A stretch of 64,000 nucleotides of DNA from Roseiterribacter gracilis (lineage in GTDB: Bacteria > Pseudomonadota > Alphaproteobacteria > BOG-932 > Roseiterribacteraceae). The translations under genes were made by a program, and so were the position numbers. The stretch spans positions 2,914,001 to 2,978,000 of the forward strand of contig BOPV01000001.1 in the NCBI GenBank assembly GCA_018332375.1, in the 5' to 3' direction. Positions 17,059-26,601 of the stretch are shown here, piece by piece (the stretch's first letter is position 1; each line of letters opens with the position of its first letter). The notes under the pieces are model-generated. The model made no database searches. It was not told where the DNA came from and worked only from the letters and a program-made list of their open reading frames with translations.

Positions 17059-18419
17059 TGGAGCAAACGCCCACCATCCGCGTGGCCGTCGTCGACGACG
17101 ATCCGGACATCCGCACTGCCGCGCGGCTGGCCCTGTCGCGCCATGTCGGCGAGGTCGTGATCGAGCCGCGGCCCGAAGCGGTCGATCCGACCGCGTTCGA
17201 CGTCGTGCTGCTGGACATGAATCTCGCCACCGGTGCGCGCGACGGGCGCGACGGGTTGGACTGGCTGCAACGGCTGCGCGCCGCCGATCCGACCGTGTCG
17301 GTCGTGTTGATGACTGCGTTCGGTTCGATCGGGCTTGCGGTCGAAGCGATGAAACACGGCGCCGCCGATTTCGTGTTGAAGCCGTGGCAGAACGAACGGC
17401 TGATCGCGACCGTCACCGCCGCGGCTGCATTGGCGCAGTCGCGTCGTGCCGGCGTCGCGTTGGAATCACGTCACCGCGCGCTAGCTGCATCAACGACGAG
17501 TCCAAGCGGCGACATCGTCGCCGCGGCACCCGCCATGTTGGCGGCGCTGGCCCTGCTGAAACGCGCCGCACCCAGCGGCGCCAACGTTCTGTTGCTGGGC
17601 GAAAGCGGTACCGGCAAGGGCGTGCTTGCGCGCGAACTGCATCGCATGTCGGCGCGCGCCGACAAGCCATTCGTCACCGTCGATCTCGGCGCGGTGCCTG
17701 AAAGCCTGTTTGAAAGCGAGCTGTTCGGCCACAAGCGCGGCGCCTTCACCGATGCGAAAGAAGATCGCCCCGGGCGCTTTGTTGCCGCCGACGGCGGCAC
17801 ACTATTTTTGGATGAGATCGGCAATCTGCCGCCGCATCTGCAGCGCAAGTTGCTGACCGTGCTGGAACGGCAAGAAGTCATTCCGGTTGGCGGCGATCAG
17901 GCCGTGCGCATCGACGTGCGGTTGATCACCGCGACCAACCTGCCGCGCTTGGAGCTGGCGCGCGAAGCGGTGTTCCGCCAGGACCTTCTCTACCGCGTCA
18001 ACACGGTCGAAGTCGCCTTGCCGCCGTTGCGCGAGCGACGCGAAGACATTGCGGCACTGCTCGAACATTTCCTGGCGCTCTATGCGCGCAAGCACCAGCA
18101 GCCGCGGCGGCGCTTGACGTCGTCGGTGCTGGAAGCGCTGGAAGCTTACGGTTGGCCCGGCAATGTGCGCGAGCTGCAGCACGCGGTCGAACGCGCCACG
18201 ATCCTGGCCAGCGACGACGCGCTGACGGTCGAAGATTTTCCGATGCTGGCGGCACCGCGCAGCGCCACGACGACCGACGCGGCGACCTTGGATTCGATGG
18301 AGCGCGGCGCGGTCGAACGCGCACTCGCCGCACATGGCGGCAATATCAGCCGCGCGGCTGCTGCACTGGGACTGACGCGCGCGGCACTCTACCGGCGCAT
18401 CGAAAAACATGGGCTCTGA
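17058..18419 (+). CDS. Sigma-54-dependent response regulator (NtrC type)
   Basis: This 453-residue activator has a receiver domain (residues 1-125) with acidic pocket DDD at 13-15 and the phosphoacceptor aspartate at about 53. The AAA+ domain (about 150-385) follows, with Walker A GESGTGKG (181-188), the sigma-54 contact loop as GAFTDA (228-233) and Walker B TLFLDEI. A Fis-type helix-turn-helix closes the C terminus (GNISRAAAALGLTRAALYRR). The usual loop is GAFTGA; the D variant also occurs in working activators. It faces the efflux operon and is overlapped by the kinase gene, so it very likely controls that operon. Confidence 0.94.
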   Translation: MEQTPTIRVAVVDDDPDIRTAARLALSRHVGEVVIEPRPEAVDPTAFDVVLLDMNLATGARDGRDGLDWLQRLRAADPTVSVVLMTAFGSIGLAVEAMKHGAADFVLKPWQNERLIATVTAAAALAQSRRAGVALESRHRALAASTTSPSGDIVAAAPAMLAALALLKRAAPSGANVLLLGESGTGKGVLARELHRMSARADKPFVTVDLGAVPESLFESELFGHKRGAFTDAKEDRPGRFVAADGGTLFLDEIGNLPPHLQRKLLTVLERQEVIPVGGDQAVRIDVRLITATNLPRLELAREAVFRQDLLYRVNTVEVALPPLRERREDIAALLEHFLALYARKHQQPRRRLTSSVLEALEAYGWPGNVRELQHAVERATILASDDALTVEDFPMLAAPRSATTTDAATLDSMERGAVERALAAHGGNISRAAAALGLTRAALYRRIEKHGL

Positions 18420-19761
18420 CGCGTTCGCCCTGGCGCTGCGCGCGGTTGCTGCTGCCGGGCTCGGCACCATGGCCGCGTGGCTGGTGATCGCAACCCAATG
18501 GTATGCGAGCGCACTGCTCTGCGCGTTGCTGTCGCTGGCTGCGTCGGTCGCGTTCGCACATCGCCTGTCGGCGCCCAACCGCGAGCTGTCGCGTTGGCTG
18601 GACGGCGTGCGCGACGACGCGCCGAGCGGCGACCAGGCGCTCAGCCGTACACCGTTGGGTCCCGCTATTCGTGCCGCAACCGACGCGTTGCGCGCGCGCC
18701 GCGCCGCAGCCGAAGCGGAACGTGCGGCACTGACGGCGCTGGTCGAAACCGTGCCGTCGGCGCTGCTTGCGATCGACGATGCGGGCCGCGTGCGCGCGCT
18801 CAATCGTGGCGCGCGCGCGCTGCTCGAGCGGCGCGAACAGAATCTCGACGATCTGGCGCGGCTGGGGCCCGACTGGCCCGCAACCTTGGGCAATCTTGGG
18901 CCCGGCGGACGCGCGCTACTGCGCGGTTTGGACGGGCGACGCTGGGCTGCACTTGGACGCGAGCTGCGCATCGACGGCGCGCGTTCGCGCCTGGTGTCGC
19001 TGCAGGATATTCGACTCGAGCTGGAAGCAACCGAGACCGGCGCCTGGGCCGAGCTGGTGCGCGTGCTGGCGCATGAAATCAATTCGTCGCTGACGCCGAT
19101 CGCGTCGCTCAGCGCATCGGTGCAGCCGTTGCTGGCCGAGGCGCGTGTCACATCCGACGCGCGCACGGCCCAAACAATCGAAGAAGCCGAAATGGCGATG
19201 GAGGTCGTGGCGCGACGCAGCGCCGGGCTGATGCGTTTCGTCGACGGCTATCGCCGCGTCGCGCAAGTGCCGCGACCGGTCGTGCGCAAAGTCGAGGTCG
19301 CAACCATCTTCGCGCACATGACGGCGTTGTTCGCGCCCGAAGCAACCAAGCGCGGCATTGCCTGGTCGGTTGATATCCGTCCGCAGGATCTGTCGCTGCA
19401 AGGCGACGGCGACATGCTGGAACAGGCGTTGGTCAATCTGATCCGCAACGCATTCGAAGCGCTCGCCGATCGTGATGGCGGCACAGTTGCGCTGGAAGCG
19501 CGCGTCGAACCGGGATTGGTGCGTCTGTCGGTGTTGGATGACGGGCCGGGTTTCGCCGACGCGCCCGACCGGTTGTTCGTGCCGTTCTTCACCACCAAGC
19601 CGGACGGATCCGGCATCGGTCTCAGCCTGGTGCGCCAGATTGCGTTGGCCCATGGCGGTACCACCGAAGCGGCAACGCGCGCGACCGGCGGTGCGATGTT
19701 GACCTTGGTGTTGCCGGTGACGGGCGACGCTCAGCCGGCGTCGCTGGCCAGCAGCGAATAA
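18409..19761 (+). CDS. Membrane-bound sensor histidine kinase
   Basis: The 450-residue kinase has two close N-terminal membrane helices (about residues 5-28 and 30-50). A HAMP/PAS-like linker (about 100-200) follows, then the phosphoacceptor H-box LAHEINSSLTP with His222. The C-terminal ATPase has an N-box LIRNAFEAL, DDGPGF, an F-box PFFTTKP and GSGIGLSL. There is almost no periplasmic loop, so the signal is probably sensed in the membrane or cytoplasm. ATG 18409 overlaps the regulator by 11 bases. The pair is the cognate system for the divergent efflux operon. Confidence 0.92.
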   Translation: MGSDAFALALRAVAAAGLGTMAAWLVIATQWYASALLCALLSLAASVAFAHRLSAPNRELSRWLDGVRDDAPSGDQALSRTPLGPAIRAATDALRARRAAAEAERAALTALVETVPSALLAIDDAGRVRALNRGARALLERREQNLDDLARLGPDWPATLGNLGPGGRALLRGLDGRRWAALGRELRIDGARSRLVSLQDIRLELEATETGAWAELVRVLAHEINSSLTPIASLSASVQPLLAEARVTSDARTAQTIEEAEMAMEVVARRSAGLMRFVDGYRRVAQVPRPVVRKVEVATIFAHMTALFAPEATKRGIAWSVDIRPQDLSLQGDGDMLEQALVNLIRNAFEALADRDGGTVALEARVEPGLVRLSVLDDGPGFADAPDRLFVPFFTTKPDGSGIGLSLVRQIALAHGGTTEAATRATGGAMLTLVLPVTGDAQPASLASSE

Positions 19762-20210
19762 ATCACCAGAGAGACGTAGCCGCTGTCGGTGCGCGCCGCT
19801 TCGCGCAGCAGGCCTTCGCGCACGAAGCCTTCGCTTTCATACAGGCCTTGCGCGCGCACATTGTGCTCGTACGTGTCGAGCCAGAGCCGGTGCGCGCCGT
19901 GTTCGGCGAAAGCGAAATGCCGGCACCAGCGAATGGCGGCTCGGCCGTGGCCTTTGCCTTTGGTTTCGACCACGACGCGCTTCAGTTCGATGTCGCGATC
20001 GGGACTCAGCAGGCCGCGCAGGATCGCATAGCCGACCGCGTCGCCGTCTTGTTCGAACACGACATGCGCGATGTTGGGATCGCCGAACCAGGCGCGATGC
20101 TGGTCGCGCGTCGAGCCTTTGATCCAGCCCGCTTCGCGCTCGGCCGTTTCGAGCCGCAGGATCCAGTCGAGATCCTCGTCGCGCGTCGGCCGCCCCCTAA
20201 AGTCGATCAT
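19731..20210 (-). CDS. GNAT family N-acetyltransferase
   Basis: The 159-residue product fits the RimJ/RimL-like GNAT group. It has an N-terminal strand-helix, central strand ELKRVVVETKGKGHGRAAI forming the acetyl-CoA pyrophosphate-binding turn, then LWLDTYEHNVRAQGLYESEGF, the classic C-terminal motif. The substrate is unknown. The gene is convergent with the kinase and their 3' ends overlap by about 30 bases. It ends ten bases from dapB on the same strand. Confidence 0.87.
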   Translation of the reverse strand: MIDFRGRPTRDEDLDWILRLETAEREAGWIKGSTRDQHRAWFGDPNIAHVVFEQDGDAVGYAILRGLLSPDRDIELKRVVVETKGKGHGRAAIRWCRHFAFAEHGAHRLWLDTYEHNVRAQGLYESEGFVREGLLREAARTDSGYVSLVIYSLLASDAG

Positions 20211-20219
20211 TGAAGCCGG

Positions 20220-21029
20220 TCATGTCAGACCCAGCACGTCGTCCATGTCGTAGAGGCCGGGTTTCTGTTTCGCGACCCACAAGGCCGCGCGCACGGCGCC
20301 GGTCGCAAAGACTTCGCGCGAGGTGGCGCGATGGCCGAGTTCGAGACGTTCGCCAGCGGCTGCGAAATACACGGTGTGATCGCCGGCAACGTCGCCGCCG
20401 CGCAGCGTGGCAAAGCCGATCGTGCCGGGCTCGCGCGCGCCGGTGTGACCGTCGCGTTCTTTGACCCAGACGTTTTCGAGTTGGACGTTGCGGCCCGCGG
20501 CAACCGCGCGGCCCAACGCCAGCGCGGTACCCGACGGCGCGTCGACTTTGGCGTTGTGGTGCATTTCGACGATCTCCGCGTCGTAGTCCGGACCAAGCAC
20601 CGTCGCAGCCTGGCGCACCAATGCGCGCAGCAGCGTGACGCCGACCGAGTAGTTGGCCGAGCGGATCACCGGGAAATCTTTGGCGAAGGCAGCGATCGCG
20701 CTTTCCTGCGGCGCTTGCAATCCGGTCGTGCCGATCACCAGCGCGGTTTTGGTCGCGCGTGCGGCGGCGAGATGCGCGTCGAGCGCACCGGGCGCGGTGA
20801 AATCGATGGCGACGTCGGCCTGCGCGAACGCGGCGGCGACATCATCGACGATCTTCACGTTGGCGGCGCGTGCGCCGGCCAGAACGCCCGCGTCCTGCCC
20901 GATCACCTCGCTGCCGGCGCGGTCGCTGGCGCCAGCCAGCACGGCACCGTTCGTTGCCTCGATGGTGCGGATCAGGGCGCGGCCCATACGGCCGCCGGCG
21001 CCGAGCACGGCGATACGAATGTCGCTCAT
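20220..21029 (-). CDS. dapB: 4-hydroxy-tetrahydrodipicolinate reductase
   Basis: DapB reduces the cyclic dihydrodipicolinate intermediate with NAD(P)H, on the route to diaminopimelate for peptidoglycan and to lysine. The 269-residue product has an N-terminal nucleotide-binding GAGGRMGRAL (about residues 10-19), VIGTTGL, and the substrate-binding/catalytic block EMHHNAKVDAPSGTAL. ATG 21029 gives the right start; the frame stays open upstream, but that stretch is not dapB-like. It is transcribed ahead of the GNAT gene. Confidence 0.95.
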   Translation of the reverse strand: MSDIRIAVLGAGGRMGRALIRTIEATNGAVLAGASDRAGSEVIGQDAGVLAGARAANVKIVDDVAAAFAQADVAIDFTAPGALDAHLAAARATKTALVIGTTGLQAPQESAIAAFAKDFPVIRSANYSVGVTLLRALVRQAATVLGPDYDAEIVEMHHNAKVDAPSGTALALGRAVAAGRNVQLENVWVKERDGHTGAREPGTIGFATLRGGDVAGDHTVYFAAAGERLELGHRATSREVFATGAVRAALWVAKQKPGLYDMDDVLGLT

Positions 21030-21074
21030 GGATTTGGGGTAGCGCTTGCCGCGCGCGATGGCTAGAGCGGATGC

Positions 21075-21785
21075 ATGTCCAAACTGAGTCTGCGTGGCCA
21101 GAACCTGCCGACGGTTCCGCCGGACATTTTCGCGCAAACCGAACTGGAACAGCTCGATCTCGGTGAGATCGGTCTCACCGTGCTGCCCGATGCGATCGGC
21201 GCCCTGACCAAGTTGCGCGAACTCTGCATCGCCACCAACGCGCTGACGGCGCTGCCGGCGACAATCGGAACGCTGACACGGCTCGAGATGCTCGATCTCA
21301 GCCATAATCCGCTGGCCGCACTGCCCGACCTGTCGCAACTGACGCGGCTGCGTTTCCTCTATTCCGCCGGCCAGCGTCTTGCGCAGGTGCCCGGCTGGAT
21401 CGGCGCGTTGCGCGCGCTCGAATATCTCAATCTCGGCAGCAACCCAATTGCGGCCTTGCCGGAGTCGATCGGCGAGCTGTCGGCGCTGCGCGAGCTGCGG
21501 TTGGAAGAAATGCAGCTCGGCTCGCTGCCCACGAGCTTCGCGAAGTTGCACGCGCTGCAGGAATTGTCGTTGCGCAAAACCAGGATCGGCGTGCTGCCCG
21601 ATTGCATCGGCGCCCTGCCGTCGCTGGAGATGCTGGATCTGCGCAGTTGCGGTCTGCGCGCCTTGCCCGACACGCTTGCGACCTTGCCGCGCTTGCGCAA
21701 GCTGGACCTGCGCTGGAACGAAATCGATCCGATGCCGCGCTGGCTCGACGCGCTATTGGGCAACGGATGCCGCGTCTATCGCTGA
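21075..21785 (+). CDS. Leucine-rich-repeat protein
   Basis: The 236-residue protein is made almost entirely of about nine 23-residue leucine-rich repeats of the pattern LPxxIGxLxxLxxLxLxxNxL, for example ALPATIGTLTRLEMLDLSHN. This is the bacterial/plant-like LRR class that forms a curved solenoid for protein binding. No signal peptide, membrane helix or enzymatic domain is seen, so it should be cytoplasmic. It diverges from dapB with 45 bases between starts. The partner is unknown. Confidence 0.85.
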   Translation: MSKLSLRGQNLPTVPPDIFAQTELEQLDLGEIGLTVLPDAIGALTKLRELCIATNALTALPATIGTLTRLEMLDLSHNPLAALPDLSQLTRLRFLYSAGQRLAQVPGWIGALRALEYLNLGSNPIAALPESIGELSALRELRLEEMQLGSLPTSFAKLHALQELSLRKTRIGVLPDCIGALPSLEMLDLRSCGLRALPDTLATLPRLRKLDLRWNEIDPMPRWLDALLGNGCRVYR

Positions 21786-21859
21786 AGCTTTGTCGCCATA
21801 ATTTGCCGCGTCCGCCTGTGGTACGAGCGCCTCCGTCATCGTCACCATCGGGAGAGGTC

Positions 21860-22783
21860 ATGCGGTTCACCGCCTTGTTCGCCGTCATGCTGGCCGCGCT
21901 GCCGGTGCAGGCGCAGACAGCGCCCGACTGGACCGACGAACTGGTGGTCGAAGCGCGCGCGCCCGGGCCGGTCTTCTGGCGCATCGCATCCGACACGAGC
22001 GAAGTCTGGGTGCTGGGACGTTTGCCCGCGCTACCTGCAGGTCAGCCCTGGAATAGCGCGCGGCTGGAGTCGCTGTTGCGCGGCGCGCGCGCAGTGATCA
22101 CGCCGCCGCGCGCCACGGCGGGCCTGTTCACCGTCATCGGCATGTTGGGCGATCTGCGTCTGCCCGACGAAGGGCGGATCGAAGACCATATTTCCAGCGC
22201 AGCTTTGTCGTCGCTGGTCGATACCGCACTGGCGATCGGCCAGACGGGCGGGCGCTATACGCGATTGAAGCCCGTCGTCGCTGCGTTTCTGCTGCGCGGC
22301 GATGCAGATAAATTCCTGCAGCTGCAACCGCAACAGCCGAACGGGCGCTTGTTCGATCTGGCGCGCAAAGCGCGCGTGAAGCTGCAGGACGGCGAAGATT
22401 ACGACGCGGGCCCGTTGATGCGCGAACTCGCGGCGCTGCCAGCGGAAGAGTCCGAAGCCTGCATGCGCCAATCGCTCGACGACGTGCAGTTTCAGATGGC
22501 GCATGCGGTGCCCGCGGCAGACGCCTGGGCGCGCGGCGACCTGAAGACGTTGCGCGCGCATGTGCGCGAGCCGGCTTTCAATGCCTGTATGAAAAAGACC
22601 GCCAGCTATCAGGCGATGGAAGCGCGCGCGGTCGATGATATCGTCGCTGCACTGACCGACGCGCTGCGCCAGCCGGGCAAAAGCGTCGCCGTGTTCGACA
22701 TCAATGCGCTGCTGGCGCGGCAGAGCGGCGCCTTCGACCGGCTGCGCGCGATGGGCTATCGCATCGACGCGCCGACGGATTAG
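21860..22783 (+). CDS. TraB/GumN family secreted protein
   Basis: The 307-residue product has a cleavable signal peptide (hydrophobic to about residue 19, AQA-like site). The TraB/GumN fold begins near PVFWRIASDTSEVWVLGRL and includes the pattern AVFDINALLARQSGAFDRLRAMGYRI at the end. Family members have predicted metal-dependent hydrolase activity, but the usual GxxH near the start is replaced here by LGRL. Catalysis is therefore doubtful. ATG 21860 follows a GGGAGAGG ribosome-binding site. It converges with dnaJ, leaving four bases. Confidence 0.75.
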   Translation: MRFTALFAVMLAALPVQAQTAPDWTDELVVEARAPGPVFWRIASDTSEVWVLGRLPALPAGQPWNSARLESLLRGARAVITPPRATAGLFTVIGMLGDLRLPDEGRIEDHISSAALSSLVDTALAIGQTGGRYTRLKPVVAAFLLRGDADKFLQLQPQQPNGRLFDLARKARVKLQDGEDYDAGPLMRELAALPAEESEACMRQSLDDVQFQMAHAVPAADAWARGDLKTLRAHVREPAFNACMKKTASYQAMEARAVDDIVAALTDALRQPGKSVAVFDINALLARQSGAFDRLRAMGYRIDAPTD

Positions 22784-22787
22784 CGCG

Positions 22788-23930
22788 CTACTCGGTCAGG
22801 TCTTCCCACAGCTCCTTTACCTTGCTGAAGAAGCCTTCTGATTGCGGGTTGTGGCTTTTGCCGCCGTCGGTCTTTTCGAATTCGCGCAGCAGCTCTTGCT
22901 GCTTCTTCGACAGATTGACCGGCGTTTCGACCGCGACCTCGATGTAGAGATCGCCGCGCGTTGACGAGCGCAGCACCGACATGCCTTTGCCGCGCAGACG
23001 GAATTGCTGACCCGACTGCGTACCGGCGGGCACGTTCACTTTGGTGCGCTTGCCTTCGATGGTCGGCACTTCGATCGAACCGCCCAACGCTGCGGTCGTG
23101 ACCGGCAACGGCACGCGGCAATGCAGATCGGCGCCGTCGCGTTGGAAGAAACGATGCGGGCGCACAGCCAGGAACACGTAGAGATCGCCCGGTGGCGCGC
23201 CGCGTAGGCCCGGCTCGCCTTCGCCGGTCAGGCGAATGCGCGTGCCGTCTTCGACGCCGGCCGGGATGTTCACCTGCAGCGTCTTGTCTTTGCGCGTGCG
23301 GCCCGAGCCACCACAATTCTTGCAAGGATTCTTGATGATCTTGCCGGCGCCCGCGCAGGTGCCGCAGGTCCGTTCGATCGTGAAGAAGCCTTGCTGTGCG
23401 CGCACGCGACCATTGCCGGCGCAAGTCGGGCAGGTCACCGGCTGCGCGCCGCCTTCGGCGCCAGTGCCTTTGCACACGTCGCACGCAGCGAAGGACGGAA
23501 CTTTGATCGTCGAGTTCGAACCGGCGAACGCGTCTTCCAAGCCGATTTCGAGATTGTAGCGAAGGTCGCTGCCACGGCGAACGCCGCCTTGCCCGCCAGC
23601 GTCGGCACGGCGACCCATCATGTCGCCGAACATCTCGTCGAAAATATCCGAGAAGGACGCGCCAAAGCCGAAGCCACCGGCGCCTGCGCCGCCACCGCCG
23701 CCATTTTCAAAGGCGCGATGACCGAACTGGTCGTAGGCAGCGCGCTTCTGATCGTCCTTCAGGACGTCGTACGCTTCGCTGATCTCTTTGAATTTCTGTT
23801 CGGCGTTCTTGTCACCCTGGTTTTTGTCGGGGTGATATTTCATCGCCATCGAGCGATAGGCTTTTTTCAGCTCATCGCCGCTTGCGCCTTTTTGGACGCC
23901 GAGTGTTTCGTAGTAATCCGCCTTGGCCAT
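22788..23930 (-). CDS. dnaJ: Chaperone protein DnaJ
   Basis: DnaJ delivers unfolded clients to DnaK and stimulates its ATPase. The 380-residue product has all standard parts: J domain with HPDKNQG, Gly/Phe-rich linker, four CxxCxGxG zinc repeats ([32 protein letters not shown]) and the C-terminal client-binding and dimerisation domains. It follows dnaK on the same strand, with a RidA gene between them. Confidence 0.97.
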   Translation of the reverse strand: MAKADYYETLGVQKGASGDELKKAYRSMAMKYHPDKNQGDKNAEQKFKEISEAYDVLKDDQKRAAYDQFGHRAFENGGGGGAGAGGFGFGASFSDIFDEMFGDMMGRRADAGGQGGVRRGSDLRYNLEIGLEDAFAGSNSTIKVPSFAACDVCKGTGAEGGAQPVTCPTCAGNGRVRAQQGFFTIERTCGTCAGAGKIIKNPCKNCGGSGRTRKDKTLQVNIPAGVEDGTRIRLTGEGEPGLRGAPPGDLYVFLAVRPHRFFQRDGADLHCRVPLPVTTAALGGSIEVPTIEGKRTKVNVPAGTQSGQQFRLRGKGMSVLRSSTRGDLYIEVAVETPVNLSKKQQELLREFEKTDGGKSHNPQSEGFFSKVKELWEDLTE

Positions 23931-23933
23931 GGC

Positions 23934-24317
23934 TCAGTTCTCGACGTGCGCGGTCATCATGATCGACACCAGCACGTTCGGCAGCTCGACGCCGAGCTTG
24001 GTCACCGCACGCGCCGGCGGCTCGGTCGGGAAGACCTTGGCGTATTCTTCGTTCATGCCCGCGAAGTCGGCGGGATTGGTCAGCAGAACGGTGACTTGCG
24101 CGACGTCATCCAAGGTCGCGCCGCCCGCTTCGAGGATGGCTTTGCAGTTGCGTAGCGCCTGCCGCGTCTGTTCTTGAATCGTCGTGCCCGACATCTGCTT
24201 GGTCGCCGTGTCGATTCCGGTCGTTCCTGAAACGTAGATCGTCGATCCGACCCGCACGCCTTGGCTGTAGAGCGGCGAGCTGGGCGCCTGCTCAGTCCTG
24301 ATCACCGTCTTCTTCAT
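23934..24317 (-). CDS. RidA/YjgF/YER057c family protein
   Basis: The 127-residue product fits the RidA family: YSQGVRVGSTIYVSGTTGID at the N terminus and VTVLLTNPADFAGMNEEYAKVF in the centre. RidA enzymes hydrolyse reactive enamine/imine intermediates, and the catalytic arginine lies in PPARAVTKL as expected. Three bases separate it from dnaJ, so they are cotranscribed. Its place between dnaK and dnaJ is unusual. Confidence 0.88.
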   Translation of the reverse strand: MKKTVIRTEQAPSSPLYSQGVRVGSTIYVSGTTGIDTATKQMSGTTIQEQTRQALRNCKAILEAGGATLDDVAQVTVLLTNPADFAGMNEEYAKVFPTEPPARAVTKLGVELPNVLVSIMMTAHVEN

Positions 24318-24327
24318 CCCCGACTTT

Positions 24328-24384
24328 CTAAATCACGTTCGGGCTAAATCACGTTCGGGACGAGCACCGCAAAGTGCTCATCCC
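24328..24384 (-). terminator. Tandem 16-bp repeat and stem-loop between dnaK and ridA
   Basis: A perfect 16-base direct repeat (24328-24343 and 24344-24359) runs into an inverted repeat with 11-base arms (24357-24367 and 24374-24384), one G-T pair and a 6-base loop. It lies 60 bases after the dnaK stop and 11 bases before the ridA ATG. It could attenuate or stabilise the dnaK transcript; no long U-tract is present, so full termination is not certain. Confidence 0.5.
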
Positions 24385-24443
24385 GACGTTGTTCTTATCG
24401 GCGCGTTTCTTGACGACGCCTTATCCAATCTTGCGCAAACCAA

Positions 24444-26366
24444 TCAGCCCGACTTACGACGATGCTCGTCGTCGACTTCGGTGAAGTCGGCGTCGACCAC
24501 CTTGTCGTTCTTCGGCGCGTCATGCGCGGCACCGGCTTCGTTGGCCGGCTGCGCCGCTTCCTGGCTTTGGCGATACAACTGTTCGCCAAGCTTCATCGAC
24601 ACCTGGGTCAGCGCGTTCGTCTTGCTCTTGATCAACTCGACGTCGTTCTTGTCGAGCGTCTCTTTCAGCTCGGCAATCGCGGTTTCGATCGCAGTCTTGT
24701 CTTCGGCCGAAACCTTGTCGCCGAGATCGGTGACGGTTTTCTCCGACGAATAGATCAGACCGTCGGCGTTGTTGCGCGCCTCGACCAGTTCGCGCTTGTG
24801 CTTGTCTTCGGCGGCATTCAGCTCGGCCTCTTTGACCATCTTCTGAATGTCGGCTTCCGACAGGCCGCCCGAGGCCTGGATCTTGATCTGTTGTTCTTTG
24901 CCCGTCGCCTTGTCCTTGGCCGAAACCTGGACGATGCCGTTGGCGTCGATGTCGAACGTGACTTCGATCTGCGGAACGCCGCGCGGCGCCGACGGAATGC
25001 CCATTAGGTCAAACTGACCGAGCATCTTGTTGTCGGCCGCCATTTCACGCTCGCCCTGGAACACGCGGATCGTCACCGCATGCTGATTGTCTTCGGCGGT
25101 CGAGAAAGTCTGCGACTTGCGCGTCGGAATCGTGGTGTTGCGATCGATCAGGCGCGTGAACACACCACCCAGCGTTTCGATGCCGAGCGACAGTGGCGTC
25201 ACGTCGAGCAACAGGACGTCTTTGACTTCGCCCTTCAGCACGCCGCCCTGAATGGCGGCGCCGATCGCGACGACTTCGTCCGGGTTCACGCCCTTGTGCG
25301 GTTCGCGGCCGAAGAACTGCTTCACGACTTCGATGATCTTCGGCATGCGCGTCATGCCGCCGACCAGAACGACTTCGTCGACTTCGTTCGCCTTGATGCC
25401 TGCGTCGGCCAGCGCCTTCTTGCACGGCTCGATCGTGCGCTGGACGAGATCGTCGACCAGCTGTTCGAGCTTGGCGCGCGTCAGCTTGATGTTGAGATGC
25501 TTCGGACCGGTCTGGTCGGCCGTGATGAACGGCAGGTTGACGTCGGTCTGGGCAGCGCTCGACAGCTCGATCTTGGCTTTTTCCGCGGCCTCTTTCAGGC
25601 GCTGCAGCGCAAGCTTGTCGCCGCGCAGGTCGATGCCCTGTTCCTTTTTGAACTCGTCCGCGAGGTAATCGATGATGCGATGGTCGAAGTCTTCACCGCC
25701 GAGGAACGTGTCGCCGTTCGTCGACTTCACTTCGAACACGCCGTCGCCGATTTCCAGGATCGACACGTCGAACGTGCCGCCACCGAGATCGTACACCGCG
25801 ATCGTGCCGTGACCCTTGCGCTCCAAGCCATAGGCGAGCGCAGCCGCAGTCGGTTCGTTGATGATGCGCAGCACTTCAAGACCAGCGATGCGGCCGGCGT
25901 CTTTCGTCGCCTGGCGCTGGCTGTCGTTGAAGTAAGCCGGAACGGTGATGACCGCCTGGCTGACTTTTTCGCCGAGATAGGCTTCGGCGGTTTCTTTCAT
26001 CTTGCCGAGGATCAGCGCGCTGATCTGCGACGGCGCGTATTTCTCGCCCTGCACCTCGACCCAGGCGTCGCCATTGTCGCCCGCGACCAGCTTGTAGGGC
26101 GTCGTCTTCAACGCCTTCTGCACCGCCGGGTCATCGAAGCGGCGGCCGATCAGACGCTTGATCGCGAACAGCGTCGCGTCGGGGTTGGTCACAGCCTGGC
26201 GTTTGGCCGGCTGGCCGACCAGGCGTTCGTCGCCGCTGGTGAAGGCGACCATCGAAGGCGTCGTGCGCATGCCTTCGGCGTTTTCGATCACCTTGGCCTG
26301 GCTGCCTTCCATGACCGCGACGCACGAATTGGTCGTGCCGAGGTCGATACCAATTACCTTGCTCAT
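24444..26366 (-). CDS. dnaK: Molecular chaperone DnaK (Hsp70)
   Basis: The 640-residue Hsp70 starts [21 protein letters not shown] and contains the phosphate and connect motifs ([16 protein letters not shown]), the [22 protein letters not shown] linker and substrate-binding region, and an acidic C-terminal tail. ATG 26366 is the correct start; the open frame continues upstream without family-like sequence. It acts with DnaJ and GrpE, both encoded next to it on the same strand. A heat-shock-like promoter lies about 170 bases upstream. Confidence 0.98.
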   Translation of the reverse strand: MSKVIGIDLGTTNSCVAVMEGSQAKVIENAEGMRTTPSMVAFTSGDERLVGQPAKRQAVTNPDATLFAIKRLIGRRFDDPAVQKALKTTPYKLVAGDNGDAWVEVQGEKYAPSQISALILGKMKETAEAYLGEKVSQAVITVPAYFNDSQRQATKDAGRIAGLEVLRIINEPTAAALAYGLERKGHGTIAVYDLGGGTFDVSILEIGDGVFEVKSTNGDTFLGGEDFDHRIIDYLADEFKKEQGIDLRGDKLALQRLKEAAEKAKIELSSAAQTDVNLPFITADQTGPKHLNIKLTRAKLEQLVDDLVQRTIEPCKKALADAGIKANEVDEVVLVGGMTRMPKIIEVVKQFFGREPHKGVNPDEVVAIGAAIQGGVLKGEVKDVLLLDVTPLSLGIETLGGVFTRLIDRNTTIPTRKSQTFSTAEDNQHAVTIRVFQGEREMAADNKMLGQFDLMGIPSAPRGVPQIEVTFDIDANGIVQVSAKDKATGKEQQIKIQASGGLSEADIQKMVKEAELNAAEDKHKRELVEARNNADGLIYSSEKTVTDLGDKVSAEDKTAIETAIAELKETLDKNDVELIKSKTNALTQVSMKLGEQLYRQSQEAAQPANEAGAAHDAPKNDKVVDADFTEVDDEHRRKSG

Positions 26367-26538
26367 TCCATCGTCCCCTTGTTTCGGCAAATCGCTTGGG
26401 CAGCCCGCACTTGCGTCGGCGCCGGCCCCGATCCCCTTCGAGAAATTCAAACCTGGTTGCCCGGCCTCAGCAGCGGCGCCCAAACCCTGGCTGGGCCAAG
26501 GGTTTTTCGGTGGGCGGCCGGGCCGCGAAGCGAGTCAC

Positions 26539-26566
26539 ATATAGGGAGGGTTTTCCGGCCTGCAAC
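26539..26566 (-). promoter_or_regulatory. Probable sigma-32 heat-shock promoter of dnaK
   Basis: On the minus strand, GTTGCAG is followed after 13 bases by CCCTATAT, close to the RpoH consensus (CTTGAAA, 11-16 bases, CCCCATNT). Transcription would begin near 26530, giving an untranslated leader of about 160 bases. The leader contains an imperfect hairpin around 26,491-26,514. Prediction by eye only. Confidence 0.5.
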
Positions 26567-26601
26567 CGTTGCCAGAGCAACCACTTACCCCTTTTGGGGC
26601 C

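Noticed and set aside
21030..21551. In-frame extension upstream of dapB
   Set aside because: It is antisense to the LRR gene and reads as repeat-shadow protein; ATG 21029 gives a normal DapB.
26367..26483. In-frame N-terminal extension of dnaK
   Set aside because: It precedes the universal [12 protein letters not shown] start and is not conserved in composition; treated as leader sequence.
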